A DNA stretch of 64,000 bases, from contig NZ_LR743509.1 of NCBI RefSeq assembly GCF_902712875.1, positions 868,001 through 932,000 of the forward strand, given 5' to 3'. The notes under the pieces were generated by a model, which had not been told where the DNA came from, searched no databases, and worked only from the letters and a program-made list of their open reading frames with translations. The stretch is from Hyphomicrobium sp. ghe19. GTDB taxonomy: Bacteria; Pseudomonadota; Alphaproteobacteria; Rhizobiales; Hyphomicrobiaceae. Positions 17,312-25,796 of the stretch are shown in pieces. A program made the translations under genes and the position numbers. Numbering within the stretch: the stretch's first letter is position 1; each line of letters starts with the position of its first letter.

Positions 17312-19627
17312 ATGATCAAATTTTCTCTTCGCCTTCTGGGCGTCAGCTTGCTGGGGATCGGTGCAATCGGCGTCAATTCGGCTGCAATGGCCGAGCCCCC
17401 TGTTCAAATTTCATCAGAGAGCGGAACGACGACGTATTTTCCGCCGTCGAACACAACGACTGGCGCTATTCCCGCTTCGGATGCTGCGAAGGATGCGGCT
17501 GCAGCCGCTGCTACAACACCTGAAACGCCGGCGATTCCGTCTTCGACACCAACTCCGACGCCTTCGGCGACAGCTGCGGTAACGCCGCCGACTGAAACAC
17601 CTGCGCCCGCTGCGCCGAGCGTATCCGCTCCGCCTCCGCCGGATGCAGCTCCCGCTGCCGCGACTCCCGCGGCTACTCCGGCGCCCGCCGCCGTTGAGCC
17701 GGCTGCCGCGCCGGGGGATAGCGCCGCCCAACCGAAGACCGAACCGATCCCCGCTGTTGCGGCTCCGGTCGCGCCGCCCGTGAACCCCATCGTGGAGGCT
17801 GCGCGAGCGAAGCTCGGCGACAAAGCACTCTCGGGCCGGGAAAATGTCGCCGCCGACGTTGCTGCCGCGCGCGACTTCTACAATTCGCGCACCGAACCGC
17901 TTTGGGTGAACGACAGCGGCTTCACGCATAAGGCCAAGGCCGTCATTTCCACGCTCCGGACCGCCGACGATTGGGGACTCGAGCCTTCCGATTTCGTCGT
18001 GGCGAACATCGCAAGCGGCGCCAATGCGGAAGCGCTGGGCGCCGCCGATGCGCAGTTGACGCTTGCCGCTCTGAAATATGCTCGCTTCGCGCGCGGAGGC
18101 CGTCTCGATCCCGTGGCACTGAGCAACATTCTCGACATGAAGCCGCCGGTGAAGGACGCGAAGACCGTCATCAGCGAATTGTCGAACGTTGCGGAGCCTG
18201 ACGCTTATCTGCGCGGATTGAATCCGAAGCACGCCGGCTTCGAGCGCCTACGTCAGGCGCTTCTGAAAGCGCGCGGGCCGAATCAGGAAGAAGAAGCTGT
18301 CGATCCGGCGTTGCTGATCAAGCTGCCGCAAGGCAAGCAGCTGAAGCCTGGCGCGGAAGACGATCAGATTTCGCTCTTGCGTCAGCGCTTGAAGATGCCT
18401 GCTGCAAATCCAGCCGACGAGCGCGTCTATGACGACGAACTTGCCGATGCCGTGCGCGGCATCCAGCGGGACAACGGTCTCAAGGTCAACGGTATTTTGA
18501 GCAACCGCGTGCGCTCGGCTTTGAACCAGGCGGGCGAGCCGAAGCGAGCCGATCCCAAGCAGAACGTCGATCGGCTGATCGCCAATATGGAACGTTGGCG
18601 TTGGTTGCCGGTGGACCTCGGGCAGCTCTACGTGATGAACAACATTCCCGAGTTCACGAGCGAAATCTGGAAGGGTAACCACCTCGAACTCAAACAGAAG
18701 ATGATCGTTGGCCAGCCTTCCTGGCCGACGCCTGTGCTCGCTGCGAACATGCAGTTCGTGATTTTCAAGCCGAGCTGGGGCATGCCTGACGGCATCAAGT
18801 CCAAGGAGCTTCTGCCGCGCCTCAGAAGTGCGTCGGGTTCCGGCACCGGTATCGGTTTCTTCGATCAGCTGTTCGGCGGTGGCGGAAGCGGCGGCGCGCG
18901 CGTGCTCGAAGCCTACAAGCTGCAGGTCTACTACAACGGCCGGCCGGTCGATCCGGACTCGGTCAATTGGAGCACTGCGGATATCCGCCAGTACAGCTTC
19001 ACGCAGCCACCTGGCGCAGATAATCCACTTGGCCTCGTGAAATTCCGGTTCCCGAACCGGCACGACGTTTACATGCACGATACGCCCGAGCGCGGCCTGT
19101 TCGCTCAAACCAACCGTGCCTTGAGCCATGGCTGCATGCGCGTCGAGGAGCCACGGCGCACGGCTGAGGTTCTTCTTGCCGAAGACAAGGGTTATTCGCC
19201 TGAAAAAGTCGGCCAGCTCTGGGACAGCGGCGCGAGCGTTACGCTTTCAAAAGAGGTGCCGGTCTATCTGGTCTATTTCACGGCTCGCGTTGATGACGAG
19301 GGGCGTCTCCTGAACTACGCGGACCTCTACGGTCATGACGGGCGGATCATGTCGGCGCTGCGCGGGCGTCCGGTTCGCTATACGGCGCCCGAGGCCTTCG
19401 ATCCGGCTGAAACGAGCGCGCGCGGTGGCGTTCCGACCGCGTCCAACGATGCGGGTGGCGCAACCGTCGCTGGGGGCGATGCGGGTTCCGACAGCATGAT
19501 GGACGCTCCGCCGCCTTCGAAGAAGAACCAGAACCAGAAGAAGAGCGCGTCTGCGAAGCAGAAGCCGCAAGGCAAGAGCACCGGCGGCACCATTCAGGAT
19601 GCGCTTTCGAACATCTTCCTGAACTAA
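17312..19627 (+). CDS. Murein L,D-transpeptidase, YcbB/LdtD-like, YkuD domain
   Basis: A 771-aa periplasmic cell-wall enzyme making 3-3 crosslinks in peptidoglycan. The start at 17312 gives a clean signal peptide (cleavage after about AAMA, residue 29) and has GGAG 11 bases upstream. Then come a Pro/Ala/Thr-rich stretch (about 45-150), a scaffold domain with a peptidoglycan-binding motif (about 370-410) and the YkuD catalytic domain (about 430-640) with HDTPERGLF and SHGCMRV; the nucleophile is Cys608. The last 130 residues are low-complexity and Lys-rich, an unusual extension. It is convergent with fba. Confidence 0.92.
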   Translation: MIKFSLRLLGVSLLGIGAIGVNSAAMAEPPVQISSESGTTTYFPPSNTTTGAIPASDAAKDAAAAAATTPETPAIPSSTPTPTPSATAAVTPPTETPAPAAPSVSAPPPPDAAPAAATPAATPAPAAVEPAAAPGDSAAQPKTEPIPAVAAPVAPPVNPIVEAARAKLGDKALSGRENVAADVAAARDFYNSRTEPLWVNDSGFTHKAKAVISTLRTADDWGLEPSDFVVANIASGANAEALGAADAQLTLAALKYARFARGGRLDPVALSNILDMKPPVKDAKTVISELSNVAEPDAYLRGLNPKHAGFERLRQALLKARGPNQEEEAVDPALLIKLPQGKQLKPGAEDDQISLLRQRLKMPAANPADERVYDDELADAVRGIQRDNGLKVNGILSNRVRSALNQAGEPKRADPKQNVDRLIANMERWRWLPVDLGQLYVMNNIPEFTSEIWKGNHLELKQKMIVGQPSWPTPVLAANMQFVIFKPSWGMPDGIKSKELLPRLRSASGSGTGIGFFDQLFGGGGSGGARVLEAYKLQVYYNGRPVDPDSVNWSTADIRQYSFTQPPGADNPLGLVKFRFPNRHDVYMHDTPERGLFAQTNRALSHGCMRVEEPRRTAEVLLAEDKGYSPEKVGQLWDSGASVTLSKEVPVYLVYFTARVDDEGRLLNYADLYGHDGRIMSALRGRPVRYTAPEAFDPAETSARGGVPTASNDAGGATVAGGDAGSDSMMDAPPPSKKNQNQKKSASAKQKPQGKSTGGTIQDALSNIFLN

Positions 19628-19647
19628 GCGGGCTGCGACCGAGACAC

Positions 19648-19685
19648 AAAAAAAAGCGGATCAAACGATCCGCTTTTTTTGTTTT
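19648..19685. terminator. Bidirectional terminator
   Basis: Stem GCGGATC / GATCCGC extended by A and T runs (AAAAAAA left, TTTTTTT right) with an AAAC loop. It serves both the L,D-transpeptidase and the converging aldolase gene. Confidence 0.93.
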
Positions 19686-19715
19686 CGATGACGGCGAACT
19701 TTCCGCGCCTCGCGA

Positions 19716-20750
19716 TCAGGCAGCCTTCTCGAGCGTCTCGTTCCATTTGCCGAGGGCGGCAAGGCTGTTCATCTTCGCGCGATGCGTGAACGCGCGCTGG
19801 CCGGCTGCAACGTTTTCCGGCTTGCCGCCCCATGCCTGGATCGCTGCCGCTTGCAGCGCCCGGCCGTAGGAGAACGTCAGCGGCCAGGGCAGCGGACCCG
19901 AAGCATTCATGAGCGACAGGTGCTTGGTCGCGGCTTCGTCGGACTGGCCGCCCGAGAGGAATGCAATTCCCGGAACGGCCGACGGCACCGTCTCCTTCAG
20001 GCACTTGATCGTCTTCTCGGCAACCTCGGCAGGGCTCGCCTGCTTCGCCGATTTCTGCCCGGCGATGACCATGTTCGGCTTCAACACGATGCCTTCGAGT
20101 TTGACGCGCGCGTCGTAAAGCTCGCGGAACACCGTGCGAAGCGTCCATTCCGTCACGCGATAGCATTCGTCGATGTCGTGACCCGAATGCGGGCCGTCCA
20201 TCAGCACTTCAGGTTCGACAATCGGAACGATGCCGGCTTCCTGGGCGAGGGCTGCGTAACGGGCGAGTGCGTGCGCATTGGCCTTGACGCAGTTCCAGCT
20301 CGGCAAGCCATCGGCGATGGTGATCACGCCGCGCCACTTCGCGAAGCGGGCGCCGAGCTTGTGGTATTCAGCAAAGCGTTCGCGCAGGCCGTCGAGGCCT
20401 TCGGTGATCGTCTCGATCTTCGAGGTCGGGCCGGCGAGGGGCTTCGCGCCAACGTCGACCTTGATGCCCGGAATGGAACCCGCCGCCTTCATGATGTCGA
20501 CGAGCGGTGTACCGTCCTTTGCCTTCTGCCGGATCGTCTCGTCATAAAGAATGACGCCGGAAACGTAATTCTTCATGCCCTCCGTCGCCCGGAACAGCAT
20601 CTCGCGATAATCGCGGCGGCTGTCTTCGGTCGAGGCGAGTTTGATCGTGTCGAAGCGCTTCTTGATGGTGCTCGTGCTTTCGTCGGCAGCGAGAATGCCT
20701 TTTCCAGGCGCAACCAGAGCGCGGGCGATATCTTCAAGTCTGTCGCTCAT
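19716..20750 (-). CDS. Fructose-bisphosphate aldolase class I
   Basis: A 344-aa cytosolic aldolase splitting fructose 1,6-bisphosphate for glycolysis or gluconeogenesis. Class I features are clear: KGILAADEST near residue 18, VILYDETIRQ, the Schiff-base lysine region LEGIVLKPNM and the phosphate-binding FLSGGQSDEAAT. No metal-binding class II motifs occur. GGAGG lies 7 bases before the ATG. It follows gap on the same strand after a hairpin. Confidence 0.95.
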   Translation of the reverse strand: MSDRLEDIARALVAPGKGILAADESTSTIKKRFDTIKLASTEDSRRDYREMLFRATEGMKNYVSGVILYDETIRQKAKDGTPLVDIMKAAGSIPGIKVDVGAKPLAGPTSKIETITEGLDGLRERFAEYHKLGARFAKWRGVITIADGLPSWNCVKANAHALARYAALAQEAGIVPIVEPEVLMDGPHSGHDIDECYRVTEWTLRTVFRELYDARVKLEGIVLKPNMVIAGQKSAKQASPAEVAEKTIKCLKETVPSAVPGIAFLSGGQSDEAATKHLSLMNASGPLPWPLTFSYGRALQAAAIQAWGGKPENVAAGQRAFTHRAKMNSLAALGKWNETLEKAA

Positions 20751-20789
20751 ATTTGCCTCCGTGGGCCGCTTTCAATTTCACTACTCATG

Positions 20790-20818
20790 AAAACGGGCGC
20801 CGTTCGTTTGGCGCCCGT
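20790..20818 (-). terminator. Hairpin terminator after gap
   Basis: A 9-bp stem ACGGGCGCC (20793-20801) and GGCGCCCGT (20810-20818) followed on the minus strand by TTTT. It may fully or partly end gap transcription before the aldolase gene. Confidence 0.72.
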
Positions 20819-20828
20819 CAGAATTCGA

Positions 20829-21839
20829 TTAGATGAGCTTCGCCATCGCAACGGCCGTATCGGCCATGCGGTTCGAGAAGCCCCATTCGTTATCGTACCA
20901 CGTGACGACGCGTACGAAGTTCCCGTCGATCACCTTGGTTTGATCGAGCGCCACCGTCGAGGAGGCCGGGTCGTGATTGAGGTCCATCGAGACAAGCTTG
21001 TCGCTCGTGATCGCCAGGATGCCAGCTAGGCGGTTCGACTGCGACGCTTCGATGAGGGCGTTGTTCACTTCCTCGGCCGTCGTGTTGCGCTTGGCGACGA
21101 ACTTGAAGTCGACCAGCGAAACGTTCGGCGTCGGCACGCGCATGGATGCGCCGTCGAGCTTACCGTTCAGCTCGGGGATGACGAGGCCGACAGCTTTGGC
21201 GGCGCCGGTCGTCGTCGGGATGATGTTCAACGCTGCAGCGCGGCCGCGGTAGAGGTCCTTGTGCAGGGTGTCGAGCGTCGGCTGGTCGCCGGTGTAGGAA
21301 TGGATCGTCGTCATGAAGCCGTGCTGAAGACCGATCGCGTTGTGGAGCACGTGAACGACCGGCGCGAGGCAGTTCGTCGTGCACGATGCGTTCGAGACGA
21401 TCAGATGGTCCTTCGTCAGCTTGTCGTCGTTGACGCCGTAGACGACTGTCAGATCGGCATTGTCGGCAGGAGCTGAAACGAGCACGCGCTTGGCGCCCGC
21501 GTCGAGGTGCGCCTTGGCCTTGTCCTTCGACGTGAAGATGCCCGTGCACTCGAACGCGATGTCGACGCCGAGGGCTTTGTGGGGAAGCTCAGCCGGATTC
21601 TTGATCGCGGTAACCTTGATCGGTCCGCTGCCCGCATCGATCGTGTCGCCGGAGACTTTCACTGCTTTCGGAAAACGCCCATGCACGCTGTCATAACGCA
21701 GCAGATGCGCGTTCGTTTCGACGGGGCCGAGATCATTGATGGCGACGACTTCGATATCCGTACGTCCACTCTCGATGATTGCGCGCAGCACGTTACGACC
21801 GATGCGGCCGAAACCGTTGATCGCCACCTTCACAGCCAT
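20829..21839 (-). CDS. gap: Glyceraldehyde-3-phosphate dehydrogenase, type I
   Basis: A 336-aa NAD-dependent enzyme. The N-terminal NGFGRIGRNVLR is the Rossmann loop, SNASCTTNCLAP contains the catalytic Cys, and WYDNEWGFSNRM is the conserved C-terminal motif. It interconverts glyceraldehyde 3-phosphate and 1,3-bisphosphoglycerate. GGAGG lies upstream of the ATG. In related genomes tkt and pgk commonly flank gap; here neither is adjacent, and fba follows directly. Confidence 0.97.
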   Translation of the reverse strand: MAVKVAINGFGRIGRNVLRAIIESGRTDIEVVAINDLGPVETNAHLLRYDSVHGRFPKAVKVSGDTIDAGSGPIKVTAIKNPAELPHKALGVDIAFECTGIFTSKDKAKAHLDAGAKRVLVSAPADNADLTVVYGVNDDKLTKDHLIVSNASCTTNCLAPVVHVLHNAIGLQHGFMTTIHSYTGDQPTLDTLHKDLYRGRAAALNIIPTTTGAAKAVGLVIPELNGKLDGASMRVPTPNVSLVDFKFVAKRNTTAEEVNNALIEASQSNRLAGILAITSDKLVSMDLNHDPASSTVALDQTKVIDGNFVRVVTWYDNEWGFSNRMADTAVAMAKLI

Positions 21840-22119
21840 TCTCGGGGGTCCTCCGGGGTAAGATTTTATGCTGGGTTTGATGAGATGTAGGTCTCATCAC
21901 CGTTATCGCCAGTAATTGCGGGTCTTTAACGTCACTTATTGGGCCGCTGTCAATCATTCAGCTCCGTTGACGGGACGTCCGCTCCTGCAAATCTTTACGT
22001 TCAACGGGGTACAACACGGTCTCGTTTATTGACTGCATTTACCTTCGCCACGTAACGTAGACGGCAAGCATAGGTGATCGATGCGTCAATCGTGTCGTCC
22101 GAAAGGGCGATTAGAGGCC

Positions 22120-22341
22120 ATGACTGAACGCAACACCGTTAAGATGAAGCGCGCGGACGACGTCAAGCCGGCCCGCAAACCGGCTGGCGACGTCGAGTTG
22201 CGGTCGGAGAACGCGCGCCTTAGGGCCGAACTCGCGACCGCGCAGCAACGGATCGCGGAGCTCGAGCAGCGGACAGCTGATGCGCTGAACCGGATTGATT
22301 GGGTTCTCGATTCGCTTCATAGTCTACACGAGAGCGGTTGA
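22120..22341 (+). CDS. Small coiled-coil protein, DUF4164-like, upstream of zapA
   Basis: About 73 aa from the ATG at 22120 (AGAGG just before it); an ATG at 22081 is possible. A basic N-terminus is followed by a clear heptad-rich helix (ENARLRAELATAQQRIAELE). In Rhizobiales a coiled-coil DUF4164 gene sits directly upstream of zapA, and the position fits here, so a link to cell division is likely. Family assignment rests on size, coiled coil and context. Confidence 0.65.
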   Translation: MTERNTVKMKRADDVKPARKPAGDVELRSENARLRAELATAQQRIAELEQRTADALNRIDWVLDSLHSLHESG

Positions 22342-22386
22342 CTGTGAGCGTCGTTCAAGGGGAGAGCGGCGGAGCTGCCGGATAGA

Positions 22387-22734
22387 ATGGCCGAAGTCCC
22401 GTTCACCTTCAATCAACGCACCTATCGCTTCCAGTGCGAAGAACATGACGCTGCGCGTCTCACCGATATCGTTGATTATTTGAGTTCGAAGCTCGATGCG
22501 ATCGTGCGCGAGCACGGGGCCATCGGCGATGAGCGATTAATCTTGATGGCCGCATTGATGGTCACCGACGAGCTGTTCGACGCCCGGGCGGATGTCGACG
22601 AACTGCTCGAAGGCAGCTCGCCGGCTGCCAGATCGGCCGCCATTCGCTCAATCCGGGACGAAACCGGCGATGAGGCGGATGAGGACCACGAGGACGAAGA
22701 TCTCGAGCCCGTCCGGCGTCGCGCCAAAGGCTAG
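22387..22734 (+). CDS. zapA: Cell division protein ZapA
   Basis: A 115-aa FtsZ-binding protein that bundles FtsZ filaments at the division ring. The N-terminal globular part has the ZapA pattern FNQRTYRFQCEEHDAARLTDIVDYLSSK, split here by its usual length, followed by a helix (RLILMAALMVTDELFDARAD) and an acidic, disordered tail. Length is at the upper end of the family because of that tail. 6S RNA follows, as in other Rhizobiales. Confidence 0.9.
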   Translation: MAEVPFTFNQRTYRFQCEEHDAARLTDIVDYLSSKLDAIVREHGAIGDERLILMAALMVTDELFDARADVDELLEGSSPAARSAAIRSIRDETGDEADEDHEDEDLEPVRRRAKG

Positions 22735-22821
22735 GTGGCCTCGGTACGCCCTCAGTCGCAGCCGGAATCGACAGCCATCCCGGCGGTAACCCTGGATTTT
22801 TCCTGCCACCTCACTTAAATC

Positions 22822-22982
22822 AGATGCGCTGCGGGGCTCGTCAGGGACAAATGACCCGGGGGCCTATAAGATCCGCACGGGTGCTGTCCCTGTCCGGAGC
22901 CGTGGCTTCGGACATATGGTGCCCACCTACGCTCGTAGGGACCACGCGGGATCATGTTCCCAACGGCCTTCGCGGCACTTTA
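22822..22982 (+). ncRNA. ssrS: 6S RNA
   Basis: Located between zapA and 5-formyltetrahydrofolate cyclo-ligase, the standard place of 6S RNA in alphaproteobacteria. The 5' part (from TGCGCTGCGGGGCTCGTCAG) pairs with the 3' part (GAACGGCC... region, 22950-22980) as a long interrupted stem. Internal sequences GTCCGGAGCCGTGGCTTCGGAC (as two arms) form a hairpin in the open bubble. 6S RNA binds the housekeeping RNA polymerase holoenzyme. The ends are approximate. Confidence 0.8.
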
Positions 22983-23029
22983 ATTCAACGAATATCGGGA
23001 AACGGAAAGCGCGTTTGACTGCGAAAGTT

Positions 23030-23605
23030 ATGCCAGACGCCAAGAAAGAGCTGCGGGCCGAAGCGCTTGTTCGGCGTCAAGCGGCCTTTGAGCGTCACGG
23101 AGCGGAGGCTAGTCGCAAGATTGCGGCTCAGGGCCTCGATTTTCTTGGGATCAAGGCCGATACGGTCGTCTCGGGTTTTGCCGCTATCCGCGACGAGATC
23201 AATCCAGGGCCGCTGATGGCGTGGCTGCAGGCCGAAGGGTTTCGGCTGGCGCTCCCGGTCATGCAAGGCCGGGGGAAGCCGCTGCTGATGCGATCGTGGT
23301 CGCCAGGAGACGCCATGGCGCCGGCTGCCTGGGGGATTGCGGAGCCGCTCGAGGACAAGCCGGCCGTCGACCCGGACGTCGTTCTGGTGCCGCTCCTGGC
23401 ATTCGACGGACGGGGCTACCGGCTCGGCTATGGCGGCGGTTTCTACGACCGGACGCTCAAGCGCTTGAGGGCGTTAAAACCCATCGTTGCCGTCGGCATC
23501 GCCTACGACGAACAAAGGGTCGACGCGGTCCCGGTCGAAAGCTATGACGAGAAACTCGATTGGGTTCTGACGCCCTCAGGCCCGCAACGTTGCCTCGATC
23601 CTTGA
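23030..23605 (+). CDS. 5-formyltetrahydrofolate cyclo-ligase
   Basis: About 191 aa from the ATG at 23030; a TTG at 23015 with GGAAAG upstream is the alternative. The enzyme converts 5-formyl-THF to 5,10-methenyl-THF with ATP, recycling folate, which matters in C1 metabolism. The basic N-terminus (KKELRAEALVRR) and the ATP/substrate motif LGYGGGFYDRTL near residue 145 are typical. The upstream part of the open frame overlaps 6S RNA and is not coding. The YmdB gene follows 13 bp downstream. Confidence 0.9.
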   Translation: MPDAKKELRAEALVRRQAAFERHGAEASRKIAAQGLDFLGIKADTVVSGFAAIRDEINPGPLMAWLQAEGFRLALPVMQGRGKPLLMRSWSPGDAMAPAAWGIAEPLEDKPAVDPDVVLVPLLAFDGRGYRLGYGGGFYDRTLKRLRALKPIVAVGIAYDEQRVDAVPVESYDEKLDWVLTPSGPQRCLDP

Positions 23606-23618
23606 TCCGGAATCCTTG

Positions 23619-24446
23619 ATGCGTCTTTTGTTTCTCGGCGATATCGTCGGTCGCCCGGGCCGAACGGTGGTTTGCGATGCATTGCCGGGCCTCATCAAGC
23701 GCTATGGGCTGGATTTCGTCGTGATCAACGGCGAAAACGCGGCAGGCGGTTTCGGAATTACCGAGGCGATCCTCAACGATCTCATCGATGCCGGTGCCGA
23801 TTGCGTGACGCTCGGCAATCATTCGTTCGATCAGAAGGACGCGCTGGTCTTCATCGAACGTCACGACCGGCTGATCCGTCCTCTCAATTATCCCAAGGGA
23901 ACGCCGGGCAAGGGGGCGACCTTGCTCAAGGCGAAGAGCGGGGCCGATGTCCTCGTCGTGAACGCCATGGGCCGTGTTTTCATGACCGAGCTCGATTGCC
24001 CGTTCCGCGCCGTCGATAATGAGATTTCCGCGTGCGCATTGAAGCATGGCGCGGACGCGATCCTGATCGATTTCCACGCCGAAGCGACGAGCGAGAAGCA
24101 AGCGATGGGGCTCTTCCTCGACGGTCGCGTCAGTGTCGTCGTCGGGACGCACACGCACACGCCGACGGCGGACGCCCGCATTCTTTCGAGCGGCACGGCC
24201 TATATGTCGGATGCGGGGATGTGCGGCGACTACAACTCGGTGCTCGGCATGGACCCCGAGGAACCGATCAACCGGTTTTTGACCCGCATTCCGCGCGGCC
24301 GATACGAGCCGGCGGTCGGACCCGGAACGATTTCGGGATTTGCCGTCGATATCGACGACAAAACGGGTTTGGCCGTGAACGCCGGGCCTTTGCGGCTCGG
24401 GCCACACCTCGAGCCAGCCGTTCCGGCGTTCTGGTCAGGCACCTGA
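23619..24446 (+). CDS. YmdB family metallophosphoesterase (TIGR00282)
   Basis: A 275-aa cytosolic phosphoesterase. Metal-binding motifs are FLGDIVGRPGR at the start, NGENAAGGFGIT, TLGNHSFDQKD and GTHTHTPTADARI, in the family order. Bacillus YmdB hydrolyses cyclic nucleotides and affects biofilm and RNA decay; the role here is unknown. The TTG at 23616 is replaced by the adjacent ATG as start. It forms a unit with 5-FCL, as in many alphaproteobacteria. Confidence 0.92.
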   Translation: MRLLFLGDIVGRPGRTVVCDALPGLIKRYGLDFVVINGENAAGGFGITEAILNDLIDAGADCVTLGNHSFDQKDALVFIERHDRLIRPLNYPKGTPGKGATLLKAKSGADVLVVNAMGRVFMTELDCPFRAVDNEISACALKHGADAILIDFHAEATSEKQAMGLFLDGRVSVVVGTHTHTPTADARILSSGTAYMSDAGMCGDYNSVLGMDPEEPINRFLTRIPRGRYEPAVGPGTISGFAVDIDDKTGLAVNAGPLRLGPHLEPAVPAFWSGT

Positions 24447-24543
24447 AGGCCAGCTCGCCGCCGATGTCTTGACCGGGGCGCGGCCGTTGCGCAAAAGACG
24501 GACTTAAGTTCAGCGCATATTTCCAAGTCAAGCGAGCACGAGC

Positions 24544-25293
24544 ATGGCCGGCCATTCGCAATACAAAAATATCATGCACCGCAAGGGCAAGCAGGACGCC
24601 ATGCGTTCGAAGCTCTTTGCGAAGTTCGCGCGCGAGATCACGGTCGCTGCGAAATCCGGAACGCCCGACCCGAGCATGAACCCCAGGCTTCGCCTCGCGA
24701 TCCAGGAAGCGCGGGCCGAAAATATGCCGAAAGACAACATCGAGCGCGCCATCAAGAAGGCGCAGGGCAGCGATCTCGCGAACTACGAGGCGGTGCGGTA
24801 CGAGGGCTATGCTCCGGGCGGTGTCGCCGTGATCGTCGAAGCATTGACCGACAATCGCAATCGCACCGGCGGCGTCGTCAGAAGCGTGTTCACGAAATTC
24901 AACGGCAACCTCGGCGCGACGGGCGCCGTGGGGCACATGTTCAATCATATCGGCGAGATCACGTACAAGGCTGCCGCGGGATCGGCCGAAGCCATTCTCG
25001 AAGCCGCGATCGATGCCGGCGCGGACGACGTGCAGTCGGATGCGAATGGGCACGTCATCGCCTGCGGGTTCGACTCGTTGGGCACGGTCGCCGCGGAACT
25101 CGAGAAGAAGCTCGGCGAACCAGAAAGCGTGAAGGCAGTGTGGAAGCCGAACCTCACGACCCCGGTCGATGAGAACGGCGCGCAGACCATCATGAAAATG
25201 CTGGCAGCTCTCGAGGACGACGACGACGTTCAGAACGTTTTCGCCAACTTCGAGATACCGGACGACGTCATGAAGAAGCTGACGGCGGCTTGA
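24544..25293 (+). CDS. YebC/PmpR-type protein, translation or transcription factor
   Basis: A 249-aa protein with the family start [18 protein letters not shown], the conserved [14 protein letters not shown] and [14 protein letters not shown]. Proteins of this family have been described as transcription regulators and, more recently, as ribosome-associated factors that help at proline stretches. Upstream of the ruvCAB region, as in many bacteria, though here a large membrane-protein gene lies between. Confidence 0.95.
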   Translation: MAGHSQYKNIMHRKGKQDAMRSKLFAKFAREITVAAKSGTPDPSMNPRLRLAIQEARAENMPKDNIERAIKKAQGSDLANYEAVRYEGYAPGGVAVIVEALTDNRNRTGGVVRSVFTKFNGNLGATGAVGHMFNHIGEITYKAAAGSAEAILEAAIDAGADDVQSDANGHVIACGFDSLGTVAAELEKKLGEPESVKAVWKPNLTTPVDENGAQTIMKMLAALEDDDDVQNVFANFEIPDDVMKKLTAA

Positions 25294-25315
25294 CCGACGC
25301 GATTGTCCGCAGCTG

Positions 25316-25633
25316 CTATTCTCCCGGATAGAATATTCCGAACACGGCATAGACAAGTCCGGTGATGAGCATCAACAGCCCGACGATTCCTGCGAGCTGA
25401 GCCATTGCGTTCCGAAAATTCGCGGACGCGCGCTTCTTCGCCGGGCTTTGCGCGCCCGCCGGGACCTTCGCTGCGGGATTTTTCAAAAGTTTGTTAATAG
25501 CGGCTTCAGTCGTGGCGGCGGCGATTTCGTCCGCTGCGCTGTTGCGCCGGGACCACCGAAATAACCAGAATCCAGCAAGGATCAGCAGTAAACCCGCCAC
25601 AATCCAGTGCGGATGAGAAAATGTCGGGTCCAT
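25316..25633 (-). CDS. Small two-helix membrane protein, unknown
   Basis: A 105-aa protein with hydrophobic segments at about residues 10-26 and 80-101, separated by an Ala/Lys-rich cytosolic or periplasmic linker (NKLLKNPAAKVPAG). No family was recognised. It is transcribed toward yebC and is divergent from the large membrane hydrolase-like gene. Confidence 0.65.
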   Translation of the reverse strand: MDPTFSHPHWIVAGLLLILAGFWLFRWSRRNSAADEIAAATTEAAINKLLKNPAAKVPAGAQSPAKKRASANFRNAMAQLAGIVGLLMLITGLVYAVFGIFYPGE

Positions 25634-25796
25634 GACGTCCTCATCAGCCGGATTGGTTACGAACGACGCTGGTCAATCGGCAACACTAAAGCCGAAATCG
25701 CGTGCTCTGACGAGGCCCCCTGAAAGTTCCGAGGGGTATCGCGGATCGCGTCAAAAGCATTATGATTGGGCAGCATACTGCGTACGGGGGTACTGA

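Noticed and set aside
22916..23029. Extended N-terminus of 5-formyltetrahydrofolate cyclo-ligase
   Set aside because: This part overlaps 6S RNA, and the peptide lacks family similarity.
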